Under the pieces are notes generated by a model. It was not told the origin of the DNA, made no database searches, and saw nothing but the letters and a program-made list of their open reading frames with translations. Below are positions 42,836-53,475 of a DNA stretch of 64,000 nt, one piece after another; position 1 is the stretch's first letter; each line of letters begins with the position of its first letter. Origin of the DNA: Bacillota bacterium. GTDB lineage: Bacteria; Bacillota_I; Bacilli_A; Erysipelotrichales; Erysipelotrichaceae. The stretch covers positions 1 through 64,000 of the forward strand of contig JAEWFZ010000024.1 in NCBI GenBank assembly GCA_023388535.1. Reading direction: 5' to 3'. The translations under genes were made by a program, and so were the position numbers.

Positions 42836-43280
42836 ATTAGTAAACAGCCTAGCAACGCCCGCTCAAAGGGCTTTAGCAAACGCTAATATTAGTAGCTATC
42901 AAGCTTTATCTAATTTAAAATACCATCAACTCAAGGCTTTACATGGGATTGGACCCAAAGCCCTGAAAGCCATTGAGCAAGCTATGTTGGACCATGGCTA
43001 TCAATTCAAACCACTGGATCTTTTTTTTGAGTTTGATGCCCTTATTGAAAAAGTAGAAGGTATCGATGGCGCTTATGTGACGATACCTTTGGATATTAAG
43101 GAAGAATTTGGCGTAGGACGTTTGAAAGTCAAGGCTGACTTTGAAGGAATTTCATATTCTGGTTCGATCGTCAACATGGGTACCGGTAATTATATCCTCG
43201 GACTCTTACAATCGATTAGAAAAGCCCTGAACAAACAGCCAGGCGATACCATCCACGTTAAAATAGAAGCGATTCTATGA
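42822..43280 (+). CDS. Helix-hairpin-helix plus DUF1905 protein
   Basis: 152 residues. Residues 1-65 resemble the HhH / RNA polymerase alpha-CTD type fold ([20 protein letters not shown], then [15 protein letters not shown]). Residues 68-152 match the DUF1905 beta-barrel ([20 protein letters not shown] and [12 protein letters not shown]). The HhH half would bind nucleic acid non-specifically; the function of DUF1905 is not established. Overlaps dusB by 14 bases. Confidence 0.65.
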   Translation: MKFNELVNSLATPAQRALANANISSYQALSNLKYHQLKALHGIGPKALKAIEQAMLDHGYQFKPLDLFFEFDALIEKVEGIDGAYVTIPLDIKEEFGVGRLKVKADFEGISYSGSIVNMGTGNYILGLLQSIRKALNKQPGDTIHVKIEAIL

Positions 43281-43312
43281 TAGAATGTACTACGAAAAAG
43301 GAAGTCGATATT

Positions 43313-44806
43313 ATGTATGAAGAACATTTAACCGAACAAGAAATTATCCGTCGTCAAAAGATGGAAGAGCTTAAAGCTAAGGGCATTGATCCCTTTGGTC
43401 AGGCTTTCCAGCGGACGCACTTAAATCAAGAGATTTTTGATAAATATGAAGCTCTAAATAAAGAAGAACTGGCAGAGATCAACCAAAAAGCTACCATTGC
43501 CGGTCGAATTATGACCAAACGTCTGATGGGTAAAGCCGGTTTTATGCATCTTCAAGATAAATCAGGCCAACTTCAAGTCTATGTCAGAAAAGATGTCGTT
43601 GGTGAGTTTTGGTTTGAGTATTTTCAAGAAGCGGATTTAGGGGATATCGTTGGTGTTTCGGGAACAATTTTTAGAACCAATCATGGCGAATTATCCTTAA
43701 AAGCGGAAACCATTACCCATTTAACCAAGGCGCTACGTGTCTTACCCGATAAATTTCATGGCTTGCAGGACCATGAAGAACGCCATAGAAGACGCTATTT
43801 AGACTTGATTGCTAACGATAAATCCAGAGAAATCGCTTTCTTTAGACCGAAGGTAATTCGTGCCATTCAACATTTCTTCGATGCTAAGGGCATGGTGGAA
43901 GTAGAAACACCGGTCCTTCAAGCGATACTTGGCGGAGCTGCGGCACGGCCTTTTGTGACCCATCATAACACGTTAGATATGGACTTCTATTTACGGATCG
44001 CTACCGAGTTACCATTGAAACGCTTGATTGTTGGTGGTATGGAAGGGGTCTATGAAATTGGTCGTCTTTTCCGTAACGAAGGGATGTCGCCAAAACATAA
44101 TCCGGAGTTTACCACCGTTGAAGCTTATCTGGCTTATTCCGATATGGAAGGGATGATGGAAATGACTGAGGGGTTAATTGAGTCGATCGCCCTGGAAACT
44201 TTAGGTCATACCAAAATCAATTATCAAGGTAAAGAAATCGAACTAGCCGGTCCATACCGTCGCGTCCATATGGTCGATTTAATTAAGGAACATACCGGTA
44301 TTGACTTTTATGCGGTCGATGAGGCTCAAGCTATTGCTTTGGCCAAAGAAAATAATATTGAACTTGAAAAACACCAAGAAACGTATGGGCATATTGTTAA
44401 TGAGTTTTTTGAAACATTCTGTGAAGATAAAATTACTCAACCGACCTTTGTGTTCGGCCATCCTTTGGATGTCTCACCACTGGCTAAAAAGGATGGAAAA
44501 GATCCAAGGTTCACCCAACGTTTTGAGCTATTTATCAATGGTTCGGAATACTGTAACGCTTTCTCCGAATTAAACGATCCCATCGATCAACGCCAACGTT
44601 TCTTAGCTCAGTTAGAAGAGAAAGAACTCGGTAATGTCGAAGCCACGGAAATGGATATCGATTATGTCGAAGCTTTAGAATATGGCTTACCACCAACAGG
44701 GGGGTTAGGTCTGGGTATCGATCGATTGATTATGTTATTGACCGATAGCGCAAATATTCGCGAAGTCATTCTTTTCCCACATATGAGACATCGTACTGGC
44801 GAGTAA
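43313..44806 (+). CDS. lysS: Lysyl-tRNA synthetase, class II
   Basis: 497 residues. OB-fold anticodon-binding domain (about 55-150, [19 protein letters not shown]), then class II core: motif 2 [15 protein letters not shown] and motif 3 [14 protein letters not shown] chose ATG 43313, 8 bases after AAAGGAAG; the 12-codon upstream extension overlaps the previous gene. An inverted repeat ATTCTA-TGA-TAGAAT sits at 43272-43286. Confidence 0.96.
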   Translation: MYEEHLTEQEIIRRQKMEELKAKGIDPFGQAFQRTHLNQEIFDKYEALNKEELAEINQKATIAGRIMTKRLMGKAGFMHLQDKSGQLQVYVRKDVVGEFWFEYFQEADLGDIVGVSGTIFRTNHGELSLKAETITHLTKALRVLPDKFHGLQDHEERHRRRYLDLIANDKSREIAFFRPKVIRAIQHFFDAKGMVEVETPVLQAILGGAAARPFVTHHNTLDMDFYLRIATELPLKRLIVGGMEGVYEIGRLFRNEGMSPKHNPEFTTVEAYLAYSDMEGMMEMTEGLIESIALETLGHTKINYQGKEIELAGPYRRVHMVDLIKEHTGIDFYAVDEAQAIALAKENNIELEKHQETYGHIVNEFFETFCEDKITQPTFVFGHPLDVSPLAKKDGKDPRFTQRFELFINGSEYCNAFSELNDPIDQRQRFLAQLEEKELGNVEATEMDIDYVEALEYGLPPTGGLGLGIDRLIMLLTDSANIREVILFPHMRHRTGE

Positions 44807-44809
44807 ATT

Positions 44810-46147
44810 ATGAGTTTAACCGATACGATTGCGGCGATTAGTACCGCTACTGGAACGGGAGCGATTTCCATCGTTCGACTAAGTGGCATTGACGCAATTG
44901 AAATTGCTAATAAAGGCTGTTCCTATGACTTAAGTAAACAAGAAAGTCATAGCATCCGTTACGGAAAATGGCTCGATCCAATAACTTCTGAGGTTATGGA
45001 CGAAGTCATGATTTCGCTGTTTCGTGCGCCTAAGACTTATACTCGAGAAGATATCGTCGAGATAAATTGCCATGGCGGGCCAATTATCACCCGCCAGATT
45101 TTACAATCTTTATTAGTCTATGGAGCTCGTTTAGCCCAACCGGGCGAATTCACCCAACGAGCCTATTTAAATGGACGAATCGATTTAACCCAAGCGGAAG
45201 CGACAATGGACTTAATTGAAGCCAACAGTACCCTGGCGACTAAAGCGGCGATTAACGCGATTTCTGGTTCAGTAGCCAATTTATTAAATCCACTTTTAGA
45301 TAAAATGATGCAAATCATTACCCATATTGAAGTCAATATTGACTACCCCGAATACGATGATGTCGAACTAATGACCCAAGAGCTACTGCTTCCGTTGGCC
45401 TATGAGATAAAAGAAGATTTAATAAAAATCTTAAAACAAGCGGAAACGGGAAGACAGATAAAAGAAGGGGTCAAATCCGTCATTCTTGGCAAACCAAATG
45501 TTGGTAAATCTTCTTTACTTAACGCTTTATTGGAGGAAGATAAAGCGATTGTTACCGATATTGCTGGGACGACCCGTGATTTAGTGGAAGGTTGGGTTCG
45601 TTTAGAAGCAATTACCTTACACTTAATCGATACCGCTGGAATTCGCATGACTTCCGACCAAATCGAACAAATAGGTATTGATAAGAGCTTTCAAGCCTTA
45701 GACGAAGCCGAACTAGTGATTGTCTTATTAGATGGTTCCGAAGCCCTTTCCGATGAAGATCGCTTGATACTAGATAAGACAGAAACCTCCAATCGTATCA
45801 TCGTCACCAATAAAAAAGACATCCTTGAGCACCGCCATAGTGAACTGGTGATTTCAGCACAAAATCAGCAGATTCAACCGCTAATTGATGAAATCAATTT
45901 GCGCTATCAGGATAGTATGATGCTATTAAAACAGCCGCTATTAGGCAATCAACGTCAAGTCGCTCATATGCAACAAGCCTTGCTCTATCTCAATCAGGCT
46001 TTAGCGGAAGTCGAAAAAGGAATTGAGTTAGATATTGTTAATGAAGATTTAGTACGTTGCTACCAACAACTCTATGAAATTTTATCACCAGCTGGTTCGG
46101 TTGATTTAGTTTCTGAGATTTTTTCCAGATTTTGTTTAGGTAAATAA
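44810..46147 (+). CDS. mnmE: tRNA-modification GTPase MnmE
   Basis: 445 residues. N-terminal tetrahydrofolate-binding domain (TGTGAISIVRLSG), helical domain, then the G domain with GKPNVGKSS at 227-235, DIAGTTRD, and the C-terminal FCLGK motif whose Cys is catalytic. With MnmG it installs cmnm5U at the tRNA wobble base. mnmG is not in the window. It starts 3 bases after lysS. Confidence 0.95.
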   Translation: MSLTDTIAAISTATGTGAISIVRLSGIDAIEIANKGCSYDLSKQESHSIRYGKWLDPITSEVMDEVMISLFRAPKTYTREDIVEINCHGGPIITRQILQSLLVYGARLAQPGEFTQRAYLNGRIDLTQAEATMDLIEANSTLATKAAINAISGSVANLLNPLLDKMMQIITHIEVNIDYPEYDDVELMTQELLLPLAYEIKEDLIKILKQAETGRQIKEGVKSVILGKPNVGKSSLLNALLEEDKAIVTDIAGTTRDLVEGWVRLEAITLHLIDTAGIRMTSDQIEQIGIDKSFQALDEAELVIVLLDGSEALSDEDRLILDKTETSNRIIVTNKKDILEHRHSELVISAQNQQIQPLIDEINLRYQDSMMLLKQPLLGNQRQVAHMQQALLYLNQALAEVEKGIELDIVNEDLVRCYQQLYEILSPAGSVDLVSEIFSRFCLGK

Positions 46148-46148
46148 G

Positions 46149-46928
46149 ATGAAAAATATTGGATGGATTGATTCACATACCCATATGAATGACGAAATCT
46201 TCTATGAAAGCATGGAAGAAAACGTCAGTTTAATGAAGACCAACGAAGTTGTTTTGGCTAATTTGATATCCTATGATATCAAAGGATTAAAACGAGCCTT
46301 TGAACTACAAGCAATCTATGGTGATCTTTTTGATCATTCCGCCGGGGTCCATCCCCAATCGATTGGGGAAATGGAGGCCAAGGAACATCAAGAACTTTTA
46401 ACTTATTTAGATCATCCTCAAATAATTGCGGTTGGTGAAATCGGCTTAGACTATCATTGGCATCCCGAACATAAAGAAGCTCAAAAGGAAATGTTTATTC
46501 ATCAAATAGAGCTGGCGAATCACATTAAAAAGCCAATCATGGTTCATTCGCGCGATGCCATGCAAGATACCTATCAAATACTGGAAAAACATCGCCCTCA
46601 ATATGGCTGCATTATGCACTGTTTCAGTGGTTCCAAAGAAATGGCTTTGAAGTTTGTGGATTTAGGCTTTTATATTTCCTTAGCGGGGGTAATTACCTTT
46701 AAAAATGCCCGCGTTCCCTTGGAAGTCGCTCGAGCCGTTCCTTTAGAACATTTGTTAATTGAAACCGACGCGCCGTATTTAACGCCAGTACCGTATCGCG
46801 GTAAACGCAATCAATCGGCTTATACAAAATATGTTGGCGAGAAATTAGCAGAGATTAAAGAACTTGAGAATTCTACCGTCAAACAGCAACTGTATCAAAA
46901 CTACCAAAAGCTCACTCAAAGAATATAA
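46149..46928 (+). CDS. tatD: TatD-family metal-dependent DNase
   Basis: 259 residues. Metal ligands in WIDSHTHMND, GEIGLDYHW, VHSRDA, MHCFSGS and ETDAPYLTP. Cytosolic 3'-5' DNase / deoxyribohydrolase. Starts right after mnmE and closes the operon; a terminator overlaps its stop. Confidence 0.93.
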   Translation: MKNIGWIDSHTHMNDEIFYESMEENVSLMKTNEVVLANLISYDIKGLKRAFELQAIYGDLFDHSAGVHPQSIGEMEAKEHQELLTYLDHPQIIAVGEIGLDYHWHPEHKEAQKEMFIHQIELANHIKKPIMVHSRDAMQDTYQILEKHRPQYGCIMHCFSGSKEMALKFVDLGFYISLAGVITFKNARVPLEVARAVPLEHLLIETDAPYLTPVPYRGKRNQSAYTKYVGEKLAEIKELENSTVKQQLYQNYQKLTQRI

Positions 46929-46960
46929 AAGTTAGTGGTCCAAGAATCGCTGACTTTTTT
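46927..46960 (+). terminator. Terminator after tatD
   Basis: A 9-bp stem (AAAAGTTAG with CTGACTTTT, one G-T pair) ending in six Ts; an inner helix may extend it. Confidence 0.7.
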
Positions 46961-46979
46961 CAAGAGAAAGGATTTATTT

Positions 46980-47786
46980 ATGTTTAAACGTCCAAAAAAA
47001 TATCCCTACAAAGATACCACCTTAGTCGTCTACTTAGTGTTAAGACTATTGGTGCTTTTTACCCTGGCTCACAATATCTACTTAAAACAATGGAGTAATG
47101 TCTTTCTAACGTTAATCACTTTATTTCTTTTAATCCTGCCTTCGATTATTGCTAAGCGCATCCAAGTCGAACTTCCAACCACCTTTGAAATTACCGTTTT
47201 AGTGTTTATTTTTGCGGCTGAAATCCTTGGTTCTTTGAGTAATTTCTATGGTCGTGTTTCTCATTGGGATACGATGCTACATACCATGACCGGTTTTATT
47301 GCTACGGGGGTTGGTTTTGCCATCATAGATATCTTGAACGAACAGGATAACTTTATTTTTAATATCGCACCGGCTTTTGTTGCTGTGGTTGGTTTTTGTT
47401 TTTCAATGACCGTTGGCGTGATGTGGGAGTTTGGTGAGTATTTTATGGATCGCTATTTTTTAATGGACGGACAAAAAGATACCATCGTGGAACGAATTGC
47501 TTCGGTTCACTTAGTCGAACCGATTGGGTCAGAAATGACCGTTATTGATGATATCTTGGAAACTCAGATTATTTATGTAAATAAAAATAATGAAAAAGAC
47601 GTCTTAACCATTAAAGAAGGCTATCTTGATATCGGTTTAAACGATACCATGAAGGACTTACTGGTTAATATGCTTGGTTCCATAGTTTATTCAATCTTTG
47701 GTTGGCTATATTTAGAGAATCGAGAAAAATATGGCTTGGCTGGAGAGTTTATTCCTCGTCGTCTAAAGTCCAAAAATGATCAATAA
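46980..47786 (+). CDS. Multi-pass membrane protein, YjdF/DUF2238-like
   Basis: 268 residues, about six to seven helices. HWDTMLHTMTGF near 96, WEFGEYFMDRYF near 143 and NDTMKDLLVNMLGS near 228 show the conserved His/Asp pattern of the YjdF-like family, with a poorly conserved soluble loop (about 160-220). The start is ATG 46980, after AGAAAGGA. Function is unknown; an enzyme or transporter are both possible. Confidence 0.6.
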   Translation: MFKRPKKYPYKDTTLVVYLVLRLLVLFTLAHNIYLKQWSNVFLTLITLFLLILPSIIAKRIQVELPTTFEITVLVFIFAAEILGSLSNFYGRVSHWDTMLHTMTGFIATGVGFAIIDILNEQDNFIFNIAPAFVAVVGFCFSMTVGVMWEFGEYFMDRYFLMDGQKDTIVERIASVHLVEPIGSEMTVIDDILETQIIYVNKNNEKDVLTIKEGYLDIGLNDTMKDLLVNMLGSIVYSIFGWLYLENREKYGLAGEFIPRRLKSKNDQ

Positions 47787-47789
47787 AAG

Positions 47790-47822
47790 AACCAATCCTG
47801 ATGATAAGGGATTGGTTTTTTT
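47790..47822. terminator. Terminator between the YjdF-like gene and ppk2
   Basis: A 9-bp stem (AACCAATCC with GGATTGGTT), a 10-base loop and a T-run. Confidence 0.82.
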
Positions 47823-47823
47823 A

Positions 47824-49299
47824 TTATTTATTATACTTTCGATGCTCGAGCACTTTTTCCATATGTTCGCTGGCATGTTGAATAAAATACTCTAAGACTT
47901 TGATTCTGGCTGACTTTTTGTCTTGACCTGAAATAATTATCCAAGGAGCATATTCGGTTGATGTACGGTTGACCATTTCATTCATATGCTCATCGTATTG
48001 TTCGAATTTTTCACGGTTACGCCAATCTTCATCGGTAATCTTATAGGTCTTCATCGGATCGGTTTCGCGTTGTTTAAATCGATTCAGTTGTTCGTCTTTG
48101 TCAATGATAATTAAAAACTTAAGCACAAACATATCATCGTGAATCAATGATTTTTCGAAACCATTAATTTCTTCATAGGCTTGATTGGTACGGTGTTCCG
48201 GGGTAAGCTGTTCTATTTTTTCAACCATTACTCGACCATACCAGGAACGATCATAGATGGTAATATGACCCGACATGGGTAGCGTCTTATAGAAACGCCA
48301 GAGATAGTGGAACGCAAGTTCTTCCTTGGTTGGTGCTGCTGTGGTGGAAACATTGAATAAACGCGGATCCATTTTACGAGTCAGCCGTTTAATAGCGCCG
48401 CCTTTACCAGCCGCATCGGTTCCCTCAAAGACGACTACTCCAGAAATTTTATGTTCATACAGAGCATAGAGTACGTCCATCGCTTGATGCTGCAAACTAC
48501 CAATAATACGATCGTATTCTTCTTCACTAATAGTTTCATTCAAATCAATTCGATCGAGCGGTTTATCATGTTGTTCGGGTAAAACAACCAAGGGATCTTC
48601 CTTTTTCACTAGAGCATCGCTCATCGCTTCTAAAGCAATTTTGAGGACTTCGCGGCCAGCATTTTTTTCATCATCGGAAACAATGATATGCCAAGGCGCC
48701 CCCTTGGATTGACTCCATTTGATAAGACGATCAAAATGTTCGAGATATTTGTCGTATTTCTTAAGTTGAATCAAATCCTTTTCGTCGACAAAGACATGTC
48801 TAAACGGATAGGAGCGGAGTTGATTGACGCGCTGTTTCATCTTTTCTTTGGATTGAACCACAAAGAATTTAAGTAAGACGATTTCATCGTTCAACATTAA
48901 ATGCTCGAAATAGCGTAAATCCTCCAGATAGGATTCTAAATCTTCATCGCTTAATTTTCGATTCATTAAGAGTTCATGATAATAAGAACGATCTAAAACA
49001 ATAATTTGACCACGACGCGGGTATTGTCCCATATATTGGCGTAGATAAGGATAATGGGATTCGTTTTCACTCGTCGTTGAGAAACTGTTTACTTCATAGT
49101 AACGGGGATCGAGTTCTTTGACTAAATCCTTGATTAAACTACTTCGTCCTGAGGATTCAAAACCATCGAAGACAATTAAGATAGGTTTTCCGATTTCCTG
49201 AAGTTGGCGATGAACATAGGCTAATTTAACACCCATATCGGAACGTTTTTCGGTGATTTTTTCCACTTTGTCTTTGGTTGCGATTATTTTTTTAAGCAT
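47824..49299 (-). CDS. ppk2: Class II PPK2 polyphosphate kinase, two fused domains
   Basis: 491 residues with two PPK2 domains in tandem. In the C-terminal domain the P-loop FEGTDAAGKGG (291-301) is intact and IYDRSWYGRV forms the lid/Walker B. In the N-terminal domain the equivalent FDGFESSGRSS (44-54) has Arg in place of Lys and is likely inactive. This is the architecture of class II PPK2, in which only the C-terminal domain works, phosphorylating NMP to NDP with polyphosphate. I chose the ATG at 49299, after AAAGGAG; the 25-codon upstream frame is unsupported. Monocistronic. Confidence 0.88.
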   Translation of the reverse strand: MLKKIIATKDKVEKITEKRSDMGVKLAYVHRQLQEIGKPILIVFDGFESSGRSSLIKDLVKELDPRYYEVNSFSTTSENESHYPYLRQYMGQYPRRGQIIVLDRSYYHELLMNRKLSDEDLESYLEDLRYFEHLMLNDEIVLLKFFVVQSKEKMKQRVNQLRSYPFRHVFVDEKDLIQLKKYDKYLEHFDRLIKWSQSKGAPWHIIVSDDEKNAGREVLKIALEAMSDALVKKEDPLVVLPEQHDKPLDRIDLNETISEEEYDRIIGSLQHQAMDVLYALYEHKISGVVVFEGTDAAGKGGAIKRLTRKMDPRLFNVSTTAAPTKEELAFHYLWRFYKTLPMSGHITIYDRSWYGRVMVEKIEQLTPEHRTNQAYEEINGFEKSLIHDDMFVLKFLIIIDKDEQLNRFKQRETDPMKTYKITDEDWRNREKFEQYDEHMNEMVNRTSTEYAPWIIISGQDKKSARIKVLEYFIQHASEHMEKVLEHRKYNK

Positions 49300-49323
49300 A
49301 AAAGACTCCTTTAATTTGCTTAT

Positions 49324-49329
49324 ATTATA
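49324..49329 (-). promoter_or_regulatory. -10 element of ppk2 with nearby palindrome
   Basis: TATAAT on the minus strand, 25 bases before the ATG. CTTAG-4-CTAAG (49331-49344) lies between the -10 and the presumed -35. No good -35 is seen. Confidence 0.45.
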
Positions 49330-49414
49330 ACTTAGATACCTAAGCAGGTGAATAGGCTCATCGTCTTTATTCACAGATTGATGCTATCTTGCGTCAAAAA
49401 AGCGAAGCATTATT

Positions 49415-49423
49415 TGCTATAAT
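49415..49423 (+). promoter_or_regulatory. Extended -10 promoter of purB
   Basis: TGC directly followed by TATAAT at 49418-49423; start near 49430, 13 bases before the ATG. A -35 with correct spacing is not evident. Confidence 0.55.
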
Positions 49424-49442
49424 TATACTCAGGAGAAATATT

Positions 49443-50729
49443 ATGATAGAACGATATACAAATCCATATATGCGGGTGATTTTCAATGAAAATAACCGCT
49501 ATCAAGCTTGGCTGGAAGTGGAACTTTTAGCCTGTGAAGCTTGGGGTGAATTAAATATTATTGATCCAGTCACTATTGCGAAACTACGTGAAAACGCCAG
49601 TTTTGATATAGAACGAATCAAAGCCTTGGAATTAGAAACCAAACACGACGTAATTGCTTTTACCCGTGCGGTTTCTGAAACTTTAGGGGCAGAACGAAAA
49701 TGGATTCATTATGGTTTAACCAGCACCGATGTGGTCGATACCGCCAATGGTTATCTGTTTAAACAGGCCAATCACTATCTTCGTGAAGCCATCTATAATG
49801 TAATGGAAGTTATTAAAAGCAAAGCCCTACGTTATAAATATACCCCGATGATTGGGCGTACTCATGGCATCCATGCGGAAATAACCACCTTTGGTCATAC
49901 CATGGCCCTCTGGTTGGAAGAAATGCGACGCAACTTAAAACGCTTTGAAGAAGCGGCGCAAATGGTGGAAGTTGGAAAAATCAGTGGGGCGGTTGGAACG
50001 TTCGCTAATACGCCTCCATTTGTTCAAGATTATGTCTGTCAACAATTGGGTTTAAGTTCAAGCGTTATCTCCACCCAAGTTTTACAACGCGATCGTCATG
50101 CTCAATATTTTGCTACACTAGCTCTGATTGGCAGCAGTCTGGAAAAGTTTGCGACCCAGATTCGTTTATTACAACAAACCGAACTGGCTGAGGTGGCCGA
50201 GTACTTTAGTCCACATCAAAAAGGCTCAAGTGCCATGCCCCATAAACACAATCCAATAGCAAGTGAAAATCTAGTTGGCGTATCACGACTATTACGCGGT
50301 TATATGGTTAGTGCCTTTGAAAATAACGCGCTCTGGCATCAACGCGATATCTCCCATTCCTCGGTAGAGCGGGTGATTATTCCCGATGCCATTTGTTTGC
50401 TTGAATATGCGCTTACCCGTTTTGCTAGAACTTTAGAAAGTTTGATTGTCTATGAAGATAAGATGTTAGAAAACATTAGTCTTACCCACAATATAGTTTA
50501 TTCCGGTGGGGTTCTATTGGCTTTGATAGAGGCTGGTTATAGTCGTGAAGAAGCTTATGACTTAATTCAGCCGCTTACCTTTGAAGCTTATGAAAATAAA
50601 AGAGACTTTAAGCAACTCGTTGAAGATTTAAATATTTTGGATGAGAGTCAGATAGCCGCAATCTTTGATCCGCGCTATCATTTGAAAAATATCGATGAAA
50701 TATATAGAAGGATGGGACTTGTCGAATGA
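49443..50729 (+). CDS. purB: Adenylosuccinate lyase
   Basis: 428 residues. Two steps of purine synthesis: SAICAR to AICAR and adenylosuccinate to AMP. Fumarase-family signature [15 protein letters not shown] near 262 (most have HKRNP). [13 protein letters not shown] and GRTHGIHAE give the other active-site loops. The ATG at 49443 follows CAGGAGAA; the 18-codon upstream frame would begin before the promoter. Its stop overlaps fhs. Confidence 0.95.
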   Translation: MIERYTNPYMRVIFNENNRYQAWLEVELLACEAWGELNIIDPVTIAKLRENASFDIERIKALELETKHDVIAFTRAVSETLGAERKWIHYGLTSTDVVDTANGYLFKQANHYLREAIYNVMEVIKSKALRYKYTPMIGRTHGIHAEITTFGHTMALWLEEMRRNLKRFEEAAQMVEVGKISGAVGTFANTPPFVQDYVCQQLGLSSSVISTQVLQRDRHAQYFATLALIGSSLEKFATQIRLLQQTELAEVAEYFSPHQKGSSAMPHKHNPIASENLVGVSRLLRGYMVSAFENNALWHQRDISHSSVERVIIPDAICLLEYALTRFARTLESLIVYEDKMLENISLTHNIVYSGGVLLALIEAGYSREEAYDLIQPLTFEAYENKRDFKQLVEDLNILDESQIAAIFDPRYHLKNIDEIYRRMGLVE

Positions 50730-52381
50730 AAACAGATTTACAAATTGCTCAAGAAGCCGTTTTAGAACCAATAAATAACATCGCTAAAAAAGCTGGAATT
50801 GATCTCAAATACTTAGAACAATACGGCTCAAGTAAAGCGAAAGTTTCTCTTGATTATTTGAAAGACGCCACCAACCAAGATGGAAAACTGGTCTTGGTTA
50901 CCGCTATAAACCCAACCAAAGCGGGGGAAGGTAAAAGCACGACTACGGTTGGCTTGGTAGATGGTTTAAACAAAATTGGCGTCAAAGCCATTGGAGCTTT
51001 AAGAGAACCAAGCATGGGTCCCGTTTTTGGCATGAAAGGTGGAGCCGCCGGTGGTGGATATGCCCAAGTCGTTCCCATGGAAGATATTAACTTACATTTT
51101 ACCGGTGATATGCATGCGATTACCTCGGCCAACAATTTAATATCGGCGATGATCGATAACCATATTTTTCAAGGCAATCAATTAAATTTTGATTTAGATC
51201 GAATTGAATTTAAACGTTGCTTAGATATGAACGATCGAGCGCTCCGTCAAATTGAAATCAAAATCCGCAAAAACAGCCAACGCAAGGAAAGCTTTAATAT
51301 TACCGTCGCTTCGGAGATTATGGCAATCCTTTGTTTAGCCGATGGGATGGAAGATTTAAAAGTTCGACTAGGTAGAATTTTAGTGGGATATAGTGTCGAG
51401 GACGAGCCAATTTTCTTAGAACAATTGGATGTCGTTGGGGCGGTAGCTTTAATACTTAAAGAAGCGATGAAACCCAATTTAGTTCAAACCTTGGAAAACA
51501 ATCCCGTCTTTATTCATGGTGGTCCATTCGCGAATATTGCTCATGGTTGTAACTCGGTACTCGCGACTAAAATGGCCTTAAAAGCTGGTCAAGTAGTCAT
51601 CACAGAGGCCGGCTTTGGAGCCGATTTAGGCGCCGAAAAGTTTCTTAATATAAAATGTCGTCTTAACGATTTAAAGCCTTCAGCAATCGTATTAGTGGCT
51701 ACCATCCGGGCTTTAAAGCTGCACGGTGGGGTTGCTTTTGAAGATTTGGATGAAGAAAATACTCCAGCCTTGCTTGAAGGTAGTGAAAATCTTGCTAAAC
51801 ATATTGAAACCATCAAAGCCTTCAATCTACCAGTTTTAGTGGCTTTAAATGTATTTTCAAAAGACACGGCTAAGGAAATAGAAACTCTAAAAGCTTGGTG
51901 TCAAGAACAAGGCGTCGATTTGGCCATTTCCGAAGTATGGGAAAAGGGCGGTCAAGGCGCCATCGATTTAGCCACTAAGCTAATGAAGCTTATTGAACAA
52001 CCACAAACCTTACGCAGCACCTATAGTTTAGACGATAGTTTTGAAACAAAATTAGAAAAAATTGTTCAAAAGGTATATGGTGGCCAAGGGGTGATTTTGA
52101 CCGATCAAGCCAAACAACAACTGGAAAACTATCGAGCTATGGGTCTGGATAAACTACCAATATGTATGGCCAAGACCCAATATTCACTCTCCGATGATGA
52201 AAAGAAATTAGGACGTCCAAAAGATTTTACAATTACAATTAGGGAAATACGCCTCTCTAATGGGGCTGGCTTTCTCGTATGTTTAACTGGTAAAGTCATG
52301 ACCATGCCTGGCTTGCCGAAAGTACCGGTCGCCACTAAAATGGATGTCTTAGACGATGGAAGTGCTCAAGGACTGTTTTAA
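50726..52381 (+). CDS. fhs: Formate-tetrahydrofolate ligase
   Basis: 551 residues. Makes 10-formyl-THF from formate, THF and ATP. The family P-loop-like [15 protein letters not shown] begins near residue 64; [24 protein letters not shown] [20 protein letters not shown] follows. Overlap ATGA with purB fits use of 10-formyl-THF in purine synthesis. With GlyA it completes one-carbon supply. Confidence 0.96.
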   Translation: MKTDLQIAQEAVLEPINNIAKKAGIDLKYLEQYGSSKAKVSLDYLKDATNQDGKLVLVTAINPTKAGEGKSTTTVGLVDGLNKIGVKAIGALREPSMGPVFGMKGGAAGGGYAQVVPMEDINLHFTGDMHAITSANNLISAMIDNHIFQGNQLNFDLDRIEFKRCLDMNDRALRQIEIKIRKNSQRKESFNITVASEIMAILCLADGMEDLKVRLGRILVGYSVEDEPIFLEQLDVVGAVALILKEAMKPNLVQTLENNPVFIHGGPFANIAHGCNSVLATKMALKAGQVVITEAGFGADLGAEKFLNIKCRLNDLKPSAIVLVATIRALKLHGGVAFEDLDEENTPALLEGSENLAKHIETIKAFNLPVLVALNVFSKDTAKEIETLKAWCQEQGVDLAISEVWEKGGQGAIDLATKLMKLIEQPQTLRSTYSLDDSFETKLEKIVQKVYGGQGVILTDQAKQQLENYRAMGLDKLPICMAKTQYSLSDDEKKLGRPKDFTITIREIRLSNGAGFLVCLTGKVMTMPGLPKVPVATKMDVLDDGSAQGLF

Positions 52382-52860
52382 TGAAATTAAGAGATTTTAT
52401 CTTCCAAGGCTTACTGGCCGCTAGTTATGTCGTTTTAACGCTGGTAAGCGCTGGACTTTCTTACGGTCCGATCCAATTTCGAGTTTCGGAAGTTTTGTTA
52501 ATATTGGTCTTTTTTAGACCGAAACATGCTATTGGTATTGTCCTTGGTACCTTTATCGCTAATGTACTGGGATCGCCCTATGGTTTGGATTGGATTGTCG
52601 GTACTTTAGCGACGCTAGTAGCTTTAGTATTGATGATTAAGCTTGCATCATGGCGTTGGTTGGCGTTATTAATGCCAACGCTGAGTAATGGATTGTTAAT
52701 TGGTTGGTTAATTTGGTTCTCTACCAATCAGCAGGTACCGTTTTTACCCGCCACTGTGACGGTTGCTTTTGGTGAATTTGTCGTTACCTTTATCCTCGGT
52801 AGTTTAATTCTTAAATGGATGGATGGAAATAATGCGTTGAAGGAGATTTTGTGTCAATGA
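52381..52860 (+). CDS. queT: QueT-family queuine precursor transporter
   Basis: 159 residues, five hydrophobic segments; S component of an ECF-type transporter for a queuosine precursor. Landmarks are GLSYGPIQFRVSEVL near 24 and PYGLDWIVGTLATL near 64. Start overlaps the fhs stop. ECF components are not in the window. No preQ1 riboswitch is possible because of the coupling. Confidence 0.85.
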   Translation: MKLRDFIFQGLLAASYVVLTLVSAGLSYGPIQFRVSEVLLILVFFRPKHAIGIVLGTFIANVLGSPYGLDWIVGTLATLVALVLMIKLASWRWLALLMPTLSNGLLIGWLIWFSTNQQVPFLPATVTVAFGEFVVTFILGSLILKWMDGNNALKEILCQ

Positions 52861-53474
52861 GTTTTTTAAATAAAGGATGGATGAAGCCGGTTTGGATGAT
52901 GCTCGGCTTTGTTTTAATCGGTTTAGGAATCGCTCTTTTCTTTATTTCTGATATTGGATCGAATCCATTATCGACTTTGGTAGAAGGGATTATGAAGCAA
53001 ACGGGCATGTTATTTGGCACGGTTAACCTAATCGCTAGTTTTATCTTATTAATTATTGCCTATCCTTCGACCAAGAAGTTTTTTGGTATCGGTACGATAT
53101 TGAATATGGTTTTGATTGGCTATTTAGTTGATTTCTGGAGTTATCTATTAAACTACCAGGTGATTCAAAATAATTTGTTGCTTTCGCTAATTATTAGTTG
53201 TCTGGGGACATTGGTCTTAGCGCTTGGGGTAGCTTTATATATGTATGTTGATCTTGGCTATGGACCGTATGAAATGTTTATGGAAATGATCGTGATTAAA
53301 ACCAAATGGCCGATTGCGACGGCGCGCACGATTCAAGAAATTTTAATTTTAGTGATTGGTATTGTATTGGGTGGTCGATATGGCTTAGGCACCATCATCA
53401 ATGCTTTAGCCACCGGCTATTTAATAACCTTCTTTTTGAAATGGATAAAGCGCGGGTTAGGAGAAATAAACTGA
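52851..53474 (+). CDS. YczE-like membrane protein
   Basis: 207 residues with five to six helices. FISDIGSNPLSTLVEG near 28 and ADLGYGPYEMF-type VDLGYGPYEMFMEM are the repeated YczE/YitT-like motif found in two halves of the protein. GTG at 52851 has the best spacing to AAGGAG; ATG at 52857 is an alternative. Overlaps queT by 10 bases. No function is known for the family. Confidence 0.7.
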   Translation: MSMSFLNKGWMKPVWMMLGFVLIGLGIALFFISDIGSNPLSTLVEGIMKQTGMLFGTVNLIASFILLIIAYPSTKKFFGIGTILNMVLIGYLVDFWSYLLNYQVIQNNLLLSLIISCLGTLVLALGVALYMYVDLGYGPYEMFMEMIVIKTKWPIATARTIQEILILVIGIVLGGRYGLGTIINALATGYLITFFLKWIKRGLGEIN

Positions 53475-53475
53475 G

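Noticed and set aside
52300..52400. preQ1 riboswitch before queT
   Set aside because: queT starts on the last base of fhs; there is no leader to hold an aptamer.
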